Source of the DNA: Sandaracinus amylolyticus
GTDB lineage: Bacteria; Myxococcota_A; Polyangia; Polyangiales; Sandaracinaceae
Assembly (NCBI RefSeq): GCF_021631985.1
Contig: NZ_CP070225.1
Span: 2,790,001-2,854,000, forward strand
DNA: 64,000 nt
Reading direction: 5' to 3'
In this document: piece after piece, positions 38,158 to 46,812 of the stretch
Layout of the letters: each line of letters begins with the position of its first letter
Numbering within the stretch: the first letter of the stretch is position 1
Program-made: the position numbers and the translations under genes
The notes under the pieces: generated by a model
What the model saw: only the letters and a program-made list of their open reading frames with translations
The model's database searches: none
What the model was told of the DNA's origin: nothing

Positions 38158-38187
38158 TTGCTGGAATCAGGACCGTCGGTCTAGGCT
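38158..38187 (+). promoter_or_regulatory. Candidate promoter of the hybrid kinase gene
   Basis: TTGCTG at 38158-38163 and TAGGCT at 38182-38187, spacer 18. The GTG start lies 6 bases after the -10 hexamer, so the mRNA would be leaderless; no Shine-Dalgarno sequence precedes the GTG. Confidence 0.45.
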
Positions 38188-38193
38188 CGCGCC

Positions 38194-39435
38194 GTGGCCC
38201 GAATCCTCCACATCGAGGACGACCCCAAGAGCCGCCTGCTGGTCCGCAAGATCCTCGTCGCCGCAGGGCACGAGGTGGTCGATGCGGCCACAGGGCTCGA
38301 GGGCATCCGCCTGGCGGGCGAGGTCAGCCCCGAGCTCGTGCTCGTCGACATCAACGTGCCCGATCTCGACGGCTACGAAGTGACGCTGCGACTGCGCGGG
38401 ATTCCACGCCTCGCGGGCGTACCGATCGTCGCGATCACCGCGGAGGGCGATCGCGCGACGAGCCTCGCGGTCGGCTGCGACGGCTTCCTCGAGAAGCCCA
38501 TCGACGCGCGGCGCTTCCCTAAGCAGATCGAGAAGTTCTTACGTGGGCACCGCGAGCGCGCCGAGGACAACACCGGCGAGATCCACCTGCGCCAGCAGTC
38601 GCAGCGCATCGTCGAGCGCCTCGAGAAGAAGATCGTCGAGCTCTCGCAGGCGAACACGCGCCTCGAGGAGATGATGCGGCTCCGCCGCGAGTTCCTGCGC
38701 AACCTCTCGCACGAGCTCGCGACGCCGATGACGCCGGTCGTCGGCTACCTGAAGCTGCTGCTCGGCGAAGAGCTCGGCCCGCTCACGCCGGTGCAGCGCA
38801 AGGCGCTCACGAGCGTCGACGCCGCGACCTCGCGCCTGCGCTCGCTGATCGACACGCTGCTCGACGTCAGCTCGCTCGAGACCGGGCGGCTCCACTTCTA
38901 CGCGCGCGACTACGACTTCGCGCAGGTCGCGGCGCGCGCGATCGACGAGAGCAAGCCGCGCTTCGAGGATCGACGGCTCACGCTGCGCGACGGCCGCAGC
39001 AAGGAGGCGCTCCTCGCGACGGGCGATCCCGACAAGCTGCGCCGCGCGATGGCGCACCTGCTCGACAACGCGGTGAAGTTCACGCCGCCGGGCGGCGAGG
39101 TCGCGATCGCGGTGCAGCGCGTCGCGGGCCCGACGCCCGAGGACGCCTCGTACGAGTTCATCGTCGCCGACAACGGCCCGGGCGTGCCGCCCGATCGCAT
39201 CGCGAAGATCCTCGAGCCGTTCTACCAGGTCGACGGATCGGTCACGCGACAGCACGGCGGGGTGGGGCTCGGGCTCGCGTTCGCGCGTCGTGTCGCGGAG
39301 GCGATGGGCGGCGACGTGACGGTGAACAGCCCGCCGAGCCCGGCGCTCACGGCGCGCGGCCTCACCGGCACCGAGGTCGTCCTGCGGGTGAAGGTCCGCC
39401 CCCGGATCCCGGCGAGCACGCATCCGATGGAGTAG
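38194..39435 (+). CDS. Response regulator-histidine kinase hybrid
   Basis: 413 residues. Residues 1-118 are a receiver domain (acidic Glu8-Asp9-Asp10, phospho-acceptor Asp52, Lys101). A coiled-coil-like helix follows (130-165), then a HisKA/HATPase pair: His173 in Leu-Ser-His-Glu-Leu-Ala-Thr-Pro, N-box Leu-Leu-Asp-Asn-Ala-Val-Lys-Phe-Thr, Asp-Asn-Gly-Pro-Gly-Val, Gly-Leu-Gly-Leu. There are no membrane segments, so it is a cytoplasmic kinase controlled by its own N-terminal receiver. No partner regulator adjoins. The cysteine desulfurase gene begins 10 bases after the stop and may share the transcript. Confidence 0.92.
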   Translation: MARILHIEDDPKSRLLVRKILVAAGHEVVDAATGLEGIRLAGEVSPELVLVDINVPDLDGYEVTLRLRGIPRLAGVPIVAITAEGDRATSLAVGCDGFLEKPIDARRFPKQIEKFLRGHRERAEDNTGEIHLRQQSQRIVERLEKKIVELSQANTRLEEMMRLRREFLRNLSHELATPMTPVVGYLKLLLGEELGPLTPVQRKALTSVDAATSRLRSLIDTLLDVSSLETGRLHFYARDYDFAQVAARAIDESKPRFEDRRLTLRDGRSKEALLATGDPDKLRRAMAHLLDNAVKFTPPGGEVAIAVQRVAGPTPEDASYEFIVADNGPGVPPDRIAKILEPFYQVDGSVTRQHGGVGLGLAFARRVAEAMGGDVTVNSPPSPALTARGLTGTEVVLRVKVRPRIPASTHPME

Positions 39436-39445
39436 ATCGATCGGG

Positions 39446-40555
39446 GTGCGCATCTACCTCGATCACCACGCCGCGACGCCGCTCTCCGAGGGCGCACGGC
39501 GCGCGATGGACGAAGCGCGCGAGCGTGGATGGGCGAACCCGGCGAGCGTGCACGCTGCGGGTCGGGCCTCGCGCGCGCTGCTCGAGAAGGGGCGCGACCG
39601 CATTGCTGCCGCGATCGGCGCGACGCCCGCGGAGATCGTGCTCACGTCGGGCGGCACCGAGGCGTGCAACCTCGCGGTGCGTGGGCTCGCGCGGCCGGGC
39701 TCGCACGTGATCACCACCGCGATCGAGCACCCCGCGATCGCGACGAGCGTCGAAGCGATCGCGGGATCGCGCGTGACGCGGCTCGCGGTGACCCACGGTC
39801 GCGCACCGAGCATCGACGAGGTCTCGCGCGCGATCACCGACGACACCTCGCTCGTCGCGCTGCAGTGGGTCAACCACGAGACCGGCACCGTGCTGCCGGT
39901 CGCGGAGATCGCCGCGCTGTGTCGGACGCGCGGTGTCGTGTGCGTGATCGATGCGACCCAGGCGCTCGGGAAGATCGCGATCGACGTGCGCGCGATCGGC
40001 GCGACTGCGATGGCGTTCGCGTCGCACAAGATCGGCGGGCCCGCGGGGGCGGGCGCGCTCTGGATCGCGCGCGATGCGCCGGAGCTCGCGTCGTTGATCC
40101 TCGGTGGCGCGCAGGAGCGCGGGCGTCGCGCGGGCTCGCCCGACGTGGTCTCGATCGCGGGCTTCGGTGGTGCGTGCGCGTCGATCGACGAGCGGCTCGC
40201 GGCGATGCCGGCGATCGCTGCGCGTCGTGATCGGATCGCGCGCGCGCTCGAGGAGCTCGGCGCGTCGATCAACGCAGGGGAGGGCGCTCGGGTCGCGACG
40301 TGCGTGAGCGCGAGCGTGCCCGGATGGCGCGGCAGCGCGCTGGTCGCGGCGCTCGATCTCGAAGGGCTCGAGGTCGCGAGCGGTGCGGCGTGCTCGTCGG
40401 GGCTCGATCGGCCGTCGCCGGTGATCGCAGCGATGCACGAGGACGAGCCGTGGCGCGCGAGCAGCGCGCTGCGCATCTCGCTCGGCCCCGAGACGAGCGA
40501 CGCGATGATCGAGCGCGCGATCGACACGCTCCGCCGCGTGATCCCGCGCGCCTGA
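39446..40555 (+). CDS. Cysteine desulfurase (NifS/IscS-like)
   Basis: 369 residues of a class V PLP aminotransferase fold: Tyr-Leu-Asp-His-His-Ala-Ala-Thr-Pro at the N-terminus, Ser-Gly-Gly-Thr-Glu-Ala-Cys-Asn, the PLP Lys in Ser-His-Lys-Ile-Gly-Gly-Pro, and a Cys-containing loop Ser-Gly-Ala-Ala-Cys-Ser-Ser-Gly. It takes sulfur from cysteine as a persulfide. The next gene is mnmA, which needs such a sulfur donor for 2-thiouridine, so it probably serves tRNA thiolation. GTG start; GGGG upstream is the only Shine-Dalgarno-like stretch. A group II/NifS-type loop is likely. Confidence 0.92.
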   Translation: MRIYLDHHAATPLSEGARRAMDEARERGWANPASVHAAGRASRALLEKGRDRIAAAIGATPAEIVLTSGGTEACNLAVRGLARPGSHVITTAIEHPAIATSVEAIAGSRVTRLAVTHGRAPSIDEVSRAITDDTSLVALQWVNHETGTVLPVAEIAALCRTRGVVCVIDATQALGKIAIDVRAIGATAMAFASHKIGGPAGAGALWIARDAPELASLILGGAQERGRRAGSPDVVSIAGFGGACASIDERLAAMPAIAARRDRIARALEELGASINAGEGARVATCVSASVPGWRGSALVAALDLEGLEVASGAACSSGLDRPSPVIAAMHEDEPWRASSALRISLGPETSDAMIERAIDTLRRVIPRA

Positions 40556-40762
40556 GAGCGATTCTGCAGACCTCAGACCGCGTCGAGGTTTCGCGCGTCC
40601 GGATCAGCGCGCGTCGCGATTCGGATCGCAAGTGCGCGAAAGAAGATCGGAATCGATCGAGCGTTCTCGCGCGATCGTGCGTTCGCTCGAATGGAACGCG
40701 AGGGATCCGGATGTTCAGGGGTCGCATTGACGATCGCGCGCGCGTGCGCCAGGTCGAGCGCG

Positions 40763-41833
40763 GTGAGCGGTCCCGAGCGCGTGTTGGTCGCGATGAGCGG
40801 CGGTGTGGACTCGTCGGTGGCAGCAGCGCTGCTTCGCGAGCAGGGGCACACGCTCGTCGGCGTCACGCTGCACCTCTGGGATGCGAGCGGCGAGAGCAAG
40901 GTCGGACGCTGCTGCGCGCCCGAGGATCGCGACGACGCGCGGCGCACCTGCGAGGCGCTCGACATCCCGCACTACGTGATCGACGAGCGCGACGCGTTCC
41001 GCAGCGAGGTCGTCGATCCCTTCCTCGACGCGTATCGCAGCGGCACGACCCCGAGCCCCTGCGTCGCGTGCAACCAGCACGTGAAGCTCGGCCGCCTCGC
41101 GCAGCTCGCGGATCAGCTCGGATGCACGAAGATCGCGACCGGGCACTACGCGCGCGTCGAGCTCGATCCCACGGGCCCGGTGCTCCTGCGGGGCGCCGAC
41201 GCGAGCAAGGATCAGAGCTACTTCCTCTACGGCGTACCGAGCTCGATCCTCGCGCGCCTCGTGCTCCCGCTCGGCGCGATGACGAAGGATCGCACGCGCG
41301 ACGAGGGTCGTCGCCTCGGCGTGCCGAACTGGGCGAAGAAGGACTCGCAGGAGCTCTGCTTCGTGCCCGACGGCGACATCGGCGGGTTCGTCGAGCGCGA
41401 GGCGGGCGCGGGCGCGACGGGGCGGATCGTCGACGAGACCGGCGCGGTGCTCGCGGCCCACGAGGGCGTGCAGCGCTTCACGATCGGACAGCGCAAGGGG
41501 CTCGGCCTCGCGGGTCCCGCGCCCGACGGCAAGCCGCGCTACGTCCTGCGGATCGTGCGCGACACCGGCGACGTGATCGTCGGCGGCGAGGAGGGTCTGC
41601 GCGCGGACGTGCTGACCGCGCGTCACGTCGCGTGGATCGGCGATGCACCGCGCGAGGGGTTCGAGGGCGAGGTCCAGATCCGTCATCGCCACGCGGCGTC
41701 GCCCGCGCGCATCGAGCCGACCGCGGACGGGTTCGTGGCGCGCTTCGCCTCGCCCCAGCGCGCGGTCGCGCCCGGCCAGGCGGCCGTGGTGTACGTTGGA
41801 CCGCGCGTGGTCGGTGGTGGCACGATCGTGTGA
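40763..41833 (+). CDS. mnmA: tRNA-specific 2-thiouridylase MnmA
   Basis: 356 residues from a GTG (AGGTCGAG upstream); this start removes 24 residues not typical of the family. The PP-loop Met-Ser-Gly-Gly-Val-Asp-Ser-Ser is at residue 11, the first catalytic Cys in Pro-Cys-Val-Ala-Cys-Asn, and the second in Glu-Leu-Cys-Phe-Val. The two C-terminal domains are complete. It makes 2-thiouridine at wobble position 34 of certain tRNAs using sulfur from cysteine desulfurase, encoded just upstream. The lipoprotein gene starts 4 bases after its stop. Confidence 0.95.
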   Translation: MSGPERVLVAMSGGVDSSVAAALLREQGHTLVGVTLHLWDASGESKVGRCCAPEDRDDARRTCEALDIPHYVIDERDAFRSEVVDPFLDAYRSGTTPSPCVACNQHVKLGRLAQLADQLGCTKIATGHYARVELDPTGPVLLRGADASKDQSYFLYGVPSSILARLVLPLGAMTKDRTRDEGRRLGVPNWAKKDSQELCFVPDGDIGGFVEREAGAGATGRIVDETGAVLAAHEGVQRFTIGQRKGLGLAGPAPDGKPRYVLRIVRDTGDVIVGGEEGLRADVLTARHVAWIGDAPREGFEGEVQIRHRHAASPARIEPTADGFVARFASPQRAVAPGQAAVVYVGPRVVGGGTIV

Positions 41834-41837
41834 ACGC

Positions 41838-42446
41838 ATGCGCGCACCGTTCGTGATCGGCATCGCGACACTGATCGCGTCGTGCTCGGTGGGGCAGGGC
41901 ACCGGCGAGCTCGTCGGCTCGGTCCTCGATCCGCTCTGCGAGCTCGACGAGCCCGCGTACTCGCTGAACCCGACGTTCTTCTCCGCCGACGTGATCGAGG
42001 ATCGCGGAGATCCCGACGACGACATCGCGAATCGCCTCTCGATGCGCATCCAGCGCGGCAGCTTCCGCGAGGGCGAGAGCGACGGGCTGGTGGTGCTCGT
42101 GCAGGACGCGAACGAGCTCCAGCGCTCGTTCCTCGGCGTGCCGATCCCGCTCAGCGCGCTGGCCGAAGCGCCGGTGAAGATGACGCTCTACCTCAACGAG
42201 ACGTGCGACTCGGGCTTCCCGCGCGAGTTCTGGCGCATCCCGCTGATCCTCCAGGCGTACTCGGGGACGATCACCTTCGACGCGATCTACGCGCCCGACA
42301 TCGACTCGACCGAGACCGAGATCAGCGCGACGTTCACCGACGTCGTGTTCGACGATCCCGAGCGCCCCGGCGAGCGCACCGCGCGCGTGTCCGGGAGCTT
42401 CACGTTCTTCTACCAGCGCGGCCGTCCCGCGCAGACGTTCCCCTGA
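41838..42446 (+). CDS. Predicted lipoprotein of unknown function
   Basis: 202 residues: a short signal peptide with lipobox Ile-Ala-Ser-Cys, then a beta-rich globular part without a domain I can name. Its few Cys and strands such as Ser-Gly-Thr-Ile-Thr-Phe-Asp-Ala are compatible with a small beta sandwich. It is wedged between mnmA and an RNA methyltransferase gene with 4- and 2-base gaps, so expression is coupled to two RNA modification enzymes though no functional link is evident. Confidence 0.75.
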   Translation: MRAPFVIGIATLIASCSVGQGTGELVGSVLDPLCELDEPAYSLNPTFFSADVIEDRGDPDDDIANRLSMRIQRGSFREGESDGLVVLVQDANELQRSFLGVPIPLSALAEAPVKMTLYLNETCDSGFPREFWRIPLILQAYSGTITFDAIYAPDIDSTETEISATFTDVVFDDPERPGERTARVSGSFTFFYQRGRPAQTFP

Positions 42447-42448
42447 GC

Positions 42449-43717
42449 GTGAAGGCGATCGAAGGGCGCGTCCGAGGGCTCGCGAAGGACGGCGACGCCG
42501 TGGTGGAGACCGAGCGCGGGCTGGTGTTCGCGCCCGGCGGTCTCCCCGGCGAGCGCGTGCGCGTCGAGGACGTGCGCAAGGAGGGCAAGCTGCTGCGGGC
42601 GCGGCGGCTGGTCGTGCTCGAGCCGTCGTCGTCACGCGTCGAGCCCGCGTGCGTGCACGTGGCGCGCTGCGGCGGGTGCCCGTGGATGCACGGCTCGGCC
42701 GAGGCCCAGGCCGAGGCCAAGCGCGCGACGGTGGAGCGCGCCCTCGCGAAGGTGCCGCGCGCATCGAGCGAGGTCTCGATCGCGATCACCCAGCCCGCGG
42801 CGATGCTCGGGTATCGCGGCCGCGCGCGGCTCGCGTGGAGGGGTGGGGCGCTCGGCCTGCGGGCCCGGCGCGACGAGCGGATCGTCGACGTCGAGCGCTG
42901 CATCGTGCTGCGTCCCGAGCTCGACGCGGCGCTCGCGCTCCTGCGTGCTCGGCTGCGCCCGCACCTCCCGGGATCGGGCGAGATGCAGCTCGCGATCGGC
43001 GCGGGTGGACGCGCGGTGATCGTGATCGAGACCGATGCCGTGCTCCCGCGCGCCGCGTTCGCCGAGGTCGAGGCGATGGTCGCCGAGGGCGCGCTCGCAG
43101 GCGCGAGCGTGCGCGCGGGCGGTGCGAGCGTCGCGACGCGCATCGGCGATCCGCGCGAGGTCGGGCGCGACGTGGAAGGCCGGGTGATCCACGGCGCGAT
43201 CGGGGGCTTCAGCCAGGCGCACGACGAGATCAACGCGGCGCTCGGTGCGCGGGTGATCGCGTGGGCCGAGCCCGAGGGCGCGCGCGTGCTCGAGCTCTAC
43301 TGCGGGCACGGCAACCTCACGCTCGCGCTCGCGTCGCGTGCCGCGTCGGTGCGCGCGGTCGAGCTCTCCTCGGGCGCGACCGAGGCGCTGCGCGAGAACC
43401 TCGCGGCCCACGATCTCCGCGCCGAGGTGATCACGGCCGACGCCCTCGCGGGCGTGCCCACCGGCAAGAAGGAGCGCGTCGACGTCGTGGTGCTCGATCC
43501 TCCGCGCACCGGCGCGAAGGAGGTGATCGATCCGATCGCCGCGCTGCGCCCCTCGCGCATCGTCTACGTCTCGTGCGATCCCGCGACGCTCGGGCGAGAC
43601 CTCGAGCGCCTCGCGACCCACGGCTACGTGCTCGCGCGCGTCGAGGCGTTCGACATGTTCCCGCAGACCGCGCACGTGGAGACGGTCGCGCTCGTGATCC
43701 CGCGCCCTTCGTCGTGA
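42449..43717 (+). CDS. 23S rRNA (uracil-5-)-methyltransferase-like (RlmD/RumA type)
   Basis: 422 residues starting at a GTG two bases after the lipoprotein stop. N-terminal TRAM-like strands, then an iron-sulfur Cys cluster (Cys-Val-His-Val-Ala-Arg-Cys-Gly-Gly-Cys-Pro-Trp). The catalytic C-terminal domain has Leu-Glu-Leu-Tyr-Cys-Gly-His-Gly-Asn-Leu (SAM-binding), Asp-Pro-Pro-Arg-Thr-Gly and Tyr-Val-Ser-Cys-Asp-Pro-Ala-Thr-Leu, the Cys there being the nucleophile. It makes 5-methyluridine in rRNA or tRNA; which site is not certain. Third in the row with the sulfur and thiolation genes. Confidence 0.9.
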   Translation: MKAIEGRVRGLAKDGDAVVETERGLVFAPGGLPGERVRVEDVRKEGKLLRARRLVVLEPSSSRVEPACVHVARCGGCPWMHGSAEAQAEAKRATVERALAKVPRASSEVSIAITQPAAMLGYRGRARLAWRGGALGLRARRDERIVDVERCIVLRPELDAALALLRARLRPHLPGSGEMQLAIGAGGRAVIVIETDAVLPRAAFAEVEAMVAEGALAGASVRAGGASVATRIGDPREVGRDVEGRVIHGAIGGFSQAHDEINAALGARVIAWAEPEGARVLELYCGHGNLTLALASRAASVRAVELSSGATEALRENLAAHDLRAEVITADALAGVPTGKKERVDVVVLDPPRTGAKEVIDPIAALRPSRIVYVSCDPATLGRDLERLATHGYVLARVEAFDMFPQTAHVETVALVIPRPSS

Positions 43718-43753
43718 TCCCAAGGTCGGCCCGCCGCGCCGGCTCCGACACGC

Positions 43754-44689
43754 ATGCGCCCACGCGCCCCTGCGCCGGCTCTCGTCGCCTTCGCGATGCT
43801 GATGGCGTGCTCGAGCGAGAGCGCGATCCGGATCGCACGTCACGACCAGCCATCGCCGCGTTCGGACCGCAATGCCCACGTGAGCGCGCGCCTGCTGGGC
43901 CCGCGTGTGCGTCCCCCGAACGACCACCCGCAGCTGCGCGTCGATCTCGAGCTCGGCGCGTCGCGAGCGCGACCCGGTGAGCGGCCACCGATCTTCGCGA
44001 ACGTCCGCAACCTCGGCGACGACGGGCTCTGGGTCGCGTCCGGTGATCCCCACGCTGAGCGCGAAGCGGCTCGGCTGTCCGGCATCGCGCTCAGGGTCTC
44101 CAGCGGCAGCGCGCATCAGCACACCACGTTCGAGCCCGCGCGCTTCTGGGTGCCGCCGCACGGCTCGTACCGGACGCGCGTCCTCTGGGCGGAGGAGCCC
44201 GACGCGCTGCCGAGATGGATGCCGGGACCGCACACGATCGACCTGCACTACTGCGGTCCCGGCTCCGATCGCTGCACCTGGACGGAGCCGGTCACCTGGG
44301 AGCTCGTCGACGACGGGTCCGCGCCGGATCGTGGCGGCGTGCTCGCTTACGTCCTTCTCACCCTGTTCGTCGACCTCGACGCTCGTCGTCCGCCGAGCGG
44401 CTCGCTCGCGGTGCGAAACCGTGAGCTGCGCCCCGTCGTGCTGCCGCGCTGGGTCGAGGTCGAGTGGGAGCTCGGGCGCAACGAGTGGGTCACGACGCAC
44501 GTGATCCTGGCCGAGGAGGTCGAGGTGCCGTCGCTGGGCGAAGCGCGAGTCGGCCCGTTCGCGCTCGTGCCACCCGAGGGGTCGCACCCGCTGCGGGTGC
44601 GCGTGGTGATCGGAGCCGTCCGGAGCGCGCCCACCTGGGTGTGCCGGGGCCACGCGGCATGGCCGGACTGCGGCTCGCCTGCGCGCTGA
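43754..44689 (+). CDS. Predicted lipoprotein of unknown function
   Basis: 311 residues with a signal peptide and lipobox Leu-Met-Ala-Cys. The mature region has aromatic-rich strands (Ala-Arg-Phe-Trp-Val-Pro-Pro; Val-Glu-Val-Glu-Trp-Glu-Leu) and two late Cys; no family is recognised. The final 100 residues alternate Val/Leu with charged residues, suggesting an immunoglobulin-like sandwich. It stands alone, 36 bases after the methyltransferase gene. Confidence 0.75.
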   Translation: MRPRAPAPALVAFAMLMACSSESAIRIARHDQPSPRSDRNAHVSARLLGPRVRPPNDHPQLRVDLELGASRARPGERPPIFANVRNLGDDGLWVASGDPHAEREAARLSGIALRVSSGSAHQHTTFEPARFWVPPHGSYRTRVLWAEEPDALPRWMPGPHTIDLHYCGPGSDRCTWTEPVTWELVDDGSAPDRGGVLAYVLLTLFVDLDARRPPSGSLAVRNRELRPVVLPRWVEVEWELGRNEWVTTHVILAEEVEVPSLGEARVGPFALVPPEGSHPLRVRVVIGAVRSAPTWVCRGHAAWPDCGSPAR

Positions 44690-44799
44690 TGGGGAAGGCT
44701 CGACGACCCGTCGAACATCGGCTCGCCCGCCGGTCCCTACCGTCCGCGCGCGTCGCGCGCTCCCGTCCGGGGCCTGCGGGACGAGCACTCCGGCAGGGC

Positions 44800-45666
44800 T
44801 CAGGACGGCGCGCGCTTCGTCGTGATCATGGCGCGGAGCGCCTCGGCGGCGCGCGGGAGCGGCGCGCCCCTCCGCGACAGCACGCGATAGGTCACGGACG
44901 GCAGCGCGCGGAGTGGGCGCGCGTGGAGCCCGTCGGGCACGCGGCAGAACGCGTTCACGATCGCGAGGCCCAGGCCCATCCGCGCGAAGTGCGCCATGAG
45001 CTCCCAGCCCTGCGCTTCGACGGCGGGCGACCACGCGAGCCCTTCGGCCTCCATCGCGCGCGCGATCGCGTCGCGGTGCGGCGCGCCGACGGGCGGGACG
45101 ATCAGGCGCTCACCCGCGAGATCGCGGAACCGCAGCGCACGCTTGCGCGCCAGCGGATGGCGCCGCGGGATCAACACCTTCGCGCCCACCTGCGCGACCA
45201 CCTGCGCGTCGAGGTCGTCGGGCACGCTCGGCAGCGCGGTCACCGCGAGCTGGGCCTCGCCGCGCCTCACCGACTCGAGCGCGGCGGGCCCCGAGCGCGT
45301 CAGCAGGCGCAGCGGCGCGATCGCCTTCGCGTGGAACGCGCGCACCGCAGGGCCCAGCAGGTAGAGGAACGCGCCTTCTCCCGCCGCGAGCACCACCGGC
45401 TGCGAGCTCGCGCCCGCCCGCAATTCGTCGCAAAAACCGCGGATTCGCGCGTCGGTCTCGCGCGCGAACGCGAGCACGCGCACGCCGTCCTCCGTGAGCT
45501 CCACGCCGCGCCCCACGCGCCGGTAGAGCGGCACCCCGAGCTGCTCGGAGAGCCGCGCGATCTGCCCGTGCAGCGTGGCCTGCGAGACGTGCAGCGCGCT
45601 CGCTGCGCCCGCGAAGGTGCCGTGCTCGGCGAACGCGACGAACGCGCGGAGGAGGTCGAGATCCAT
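44800..45666 (-). CDS. LysR-type transcriptional regulator
   Basis: 288 residues. The N-terminal winged HTH is canonical (Leu-Leu-Arg-Ala-Phe-Val; Ala-Ala-Ser-Ala-Leu-His-Val-Ser-Gln-Ala-Thr-Leu; Gln-Leu-Gly-Val-Pro-Leu-Tyr-Arg-Arg), followed by a periplasmic-binding-like effector domain. It is divergent from the HAD-like gene, with 93 bases between, containing an inverted repeat that suits a LysR site. Control of the neighbouring gene and of itself is therefore likely. The inducer is unknown. Confidence 0.93.
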   Translation of the reverse strand: MDLDLLRAFVAFAEHGTFAGAASALHVSQATLHGQIARLSEQLGVPLYRRVGRGVELTEDGVRVLAFARETDARIRGFCDELRAGASSQPVVLAAGEGAFLYLLGPAVRAFHAKAIAPLRLLTRSGPAALESVRRGEAQLAVTALPSVPDDLDAQVVAQVGAKVLIPRRHPLARKRALRFRDLAGERLIVPPVGAPHRDAIARAMEAEGLAWSPAVEAQGWELMAHFARMGLGLAIVNAFCRVPDGLHARPLRALPSVTYRVLSRRGAPLPRAAEALRAMITTKRAPS

Positions 45667-45671
45667 CGTTC

Positions 45672-45716
45672 GGATTCTCCGATCGATCGTCGGGATTCTT
45701 CAACGGACGCGAATCC
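45672..45716. promoter_or_regulatory. Candidate LysR binding region
   Basis: GGATTC (45693-45698) and GAATCC (45711-45716) form an inverted repeat around 12 bases. A further GGATTC at 45672 is spaced 21 bases, two helical turns, from the first. It lies in the divergent LysR/HAD gap, typical of recall and activation sites. Confidence 0.55.
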
Positions 45717-45759
45717 TCGTTCCGCCCAGCTTCGATGCGAACGAAAGGACATCGCGAAC

Positions 45760-46314
45760 ATGACCTCCCATCTCCCGCTCTCGCCCGATGCGCGCCTCGG
45801 CGTCGACATCGGTCGCGTGATCATCGGTGCCACCGCCGACGACGGCACCACCGACACCTCGTTCCTCTCGGGCACCGAGGACGACGCGCTCCGCACGCCA
45901 CCGGTGCCCGGCGCGCTCGAGACCATCGCGCGGCTGCACGCGCACCTCGAAGGGCGCGTGTGGCTCGTCTCGAAGTGCGGCCCGCGCATCCAGGCGCTCA
46001 CGCGTCGCTGGCTCGCCCACCAGGGCTTCCACGACATGACCGGGATCCCGCCCGAGCACGTGCGCTTCTGCCGCGAGCGCAAGCAGAAGCGCGAGCACGC
46101 GCTCGCGCTCGGGCTCACCTGCTTCGTCGACGATCGCCTCGACGTGCTGCGTCACCTCGACGGCGTCGTGCCCGCGCTCTGCTGGTTCGGCGTGCAGCGC
46201 GATCCCGCGCCCGACTGGGTCGTCGCGACCCGCACCTGGCGCGACGTGCAGCGCGTCCTACTCGGGGATGACGAGGCACGCCGCGGGCACGTGATCGACG
46301 AGCCACACCCGTGA
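45760..46314 (+). CDS. HAD-like hydrolase-family protein
   Basis: 184 residues. Gly-Val-Asp-Ile-Gly-Arg-Val near the N-terminus resembles HAD motif I, but the usual second Asp is Gly; Cys-Phe-Val-Asp-Asp-Arg-Leu-Asp-Val-Leu looks like motif IV with its Asp pair, and Trp-Leu-Val-Ser-Lys is in the motif II/III region. Loss of the second Asp suggests weak or altered phosphatase activity. AGGA lies about 11 bases before the ATG. Divergent from the LysR gene; the 3' end overlaps the convergent kptA by 57 bases. Confidence 0.7.
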   Translation: MTSHLPLSPDARLGVDIGRVIIGATADDGTTDTSFLSGTEDDALRTPPVPGALETIARLHAHLEGRVWLVSKCGPRIQALTRRWLAHQGFHDMTGIPPEHVRFCRERKQKREHALALGLTCFVDDRLDVLRHLDGVVPALCWFGVQRDPAPDWVVATRTWRDVQRVLLGDDEARRGHVIDEPHP

Positions 46315-46779
46315 CCCCGGCGCGCGCGAGAAGCGCACGCCACGCGCGTGGAGCACCGCGGCGCGGACCTCGATCACGATCGGCGGTCCGCGCCGCGCGC
46401 CCACCTCGATCGCCTCCTCGCGCGTCTCCGCGAGGTGCACGTGACGGCGCGCGCCCGCCACCAAGCCCTTCGCGCGGATCGACGCGAGGCGCGCCCGGAT
46501 CGTGCCGTGGAACAGGATCTCCGGCGGAGCGCTCGCCGGATGATCGACGTCGACGGCGACCGAGTGCCCGTGCAGCGCGCGGATCCGCGAGCCCTCGAGC
46601 TCGAAGCGCCGCTTGCCCGGCATCGCCAGCACCGCGTCGAGCTGCTCGCGCGTGATCACGAGCGCGTCGAGCAGGCCGTCGACGTCGGTCCAGCCCGCGG
46701 GATCGAGCGTGATCCCCAGCGCGTCGGGCCGATGACGCAGGGCCCATGCGAGGCGCTTGCTCAGCTGGACCGAGGGCAT
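46258..46779 (-). CDS. kptA: RNA 2'-phosphotransferase (Tpt1/KptA family)
   Basis: 173 residues. Family motifs: Leu-Ser-Lys-Arg-Leu-Ala-Trp-Ala-Leu-Arg-His-Arg-Pro, Gly-Trp-Thr-Asp-Val-Asp-Gly-Leu-Leu, Phe-His-Gly-Thr, and His-Val-His-Leu-Ala-Glu-Thr. The catalytic Arg/His set looks complete. In eukaryotes it removes a 2'-phosphate left by tRNA splicing, using NAD; bacteria lack that splicing pathway and the native substrate is unknown. Length is that of a minimal KptA. Convergent overlap with the HAD gene. Confidence 0.92.
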   Translation of the reverse strand: MPSVQLSKRLAWALRHRPDALGITLDPAGWTDVDGLLDALVITREQLDAVLAMPGKRRFELEGSRIRALHGHSVAVDVDHPASAPPEILFHGTIRARLASIRAKGLVAGARRHVHLAETREEAIEVGARRGPPIVIEVRAAVLHARGVRFSRAPGSRVWLVDHVPAACLVIPE

Positions 46780-46812
46780 GCGGGGTGCAGCGAAGGAGGG
46801 TGGAGGACGAGT

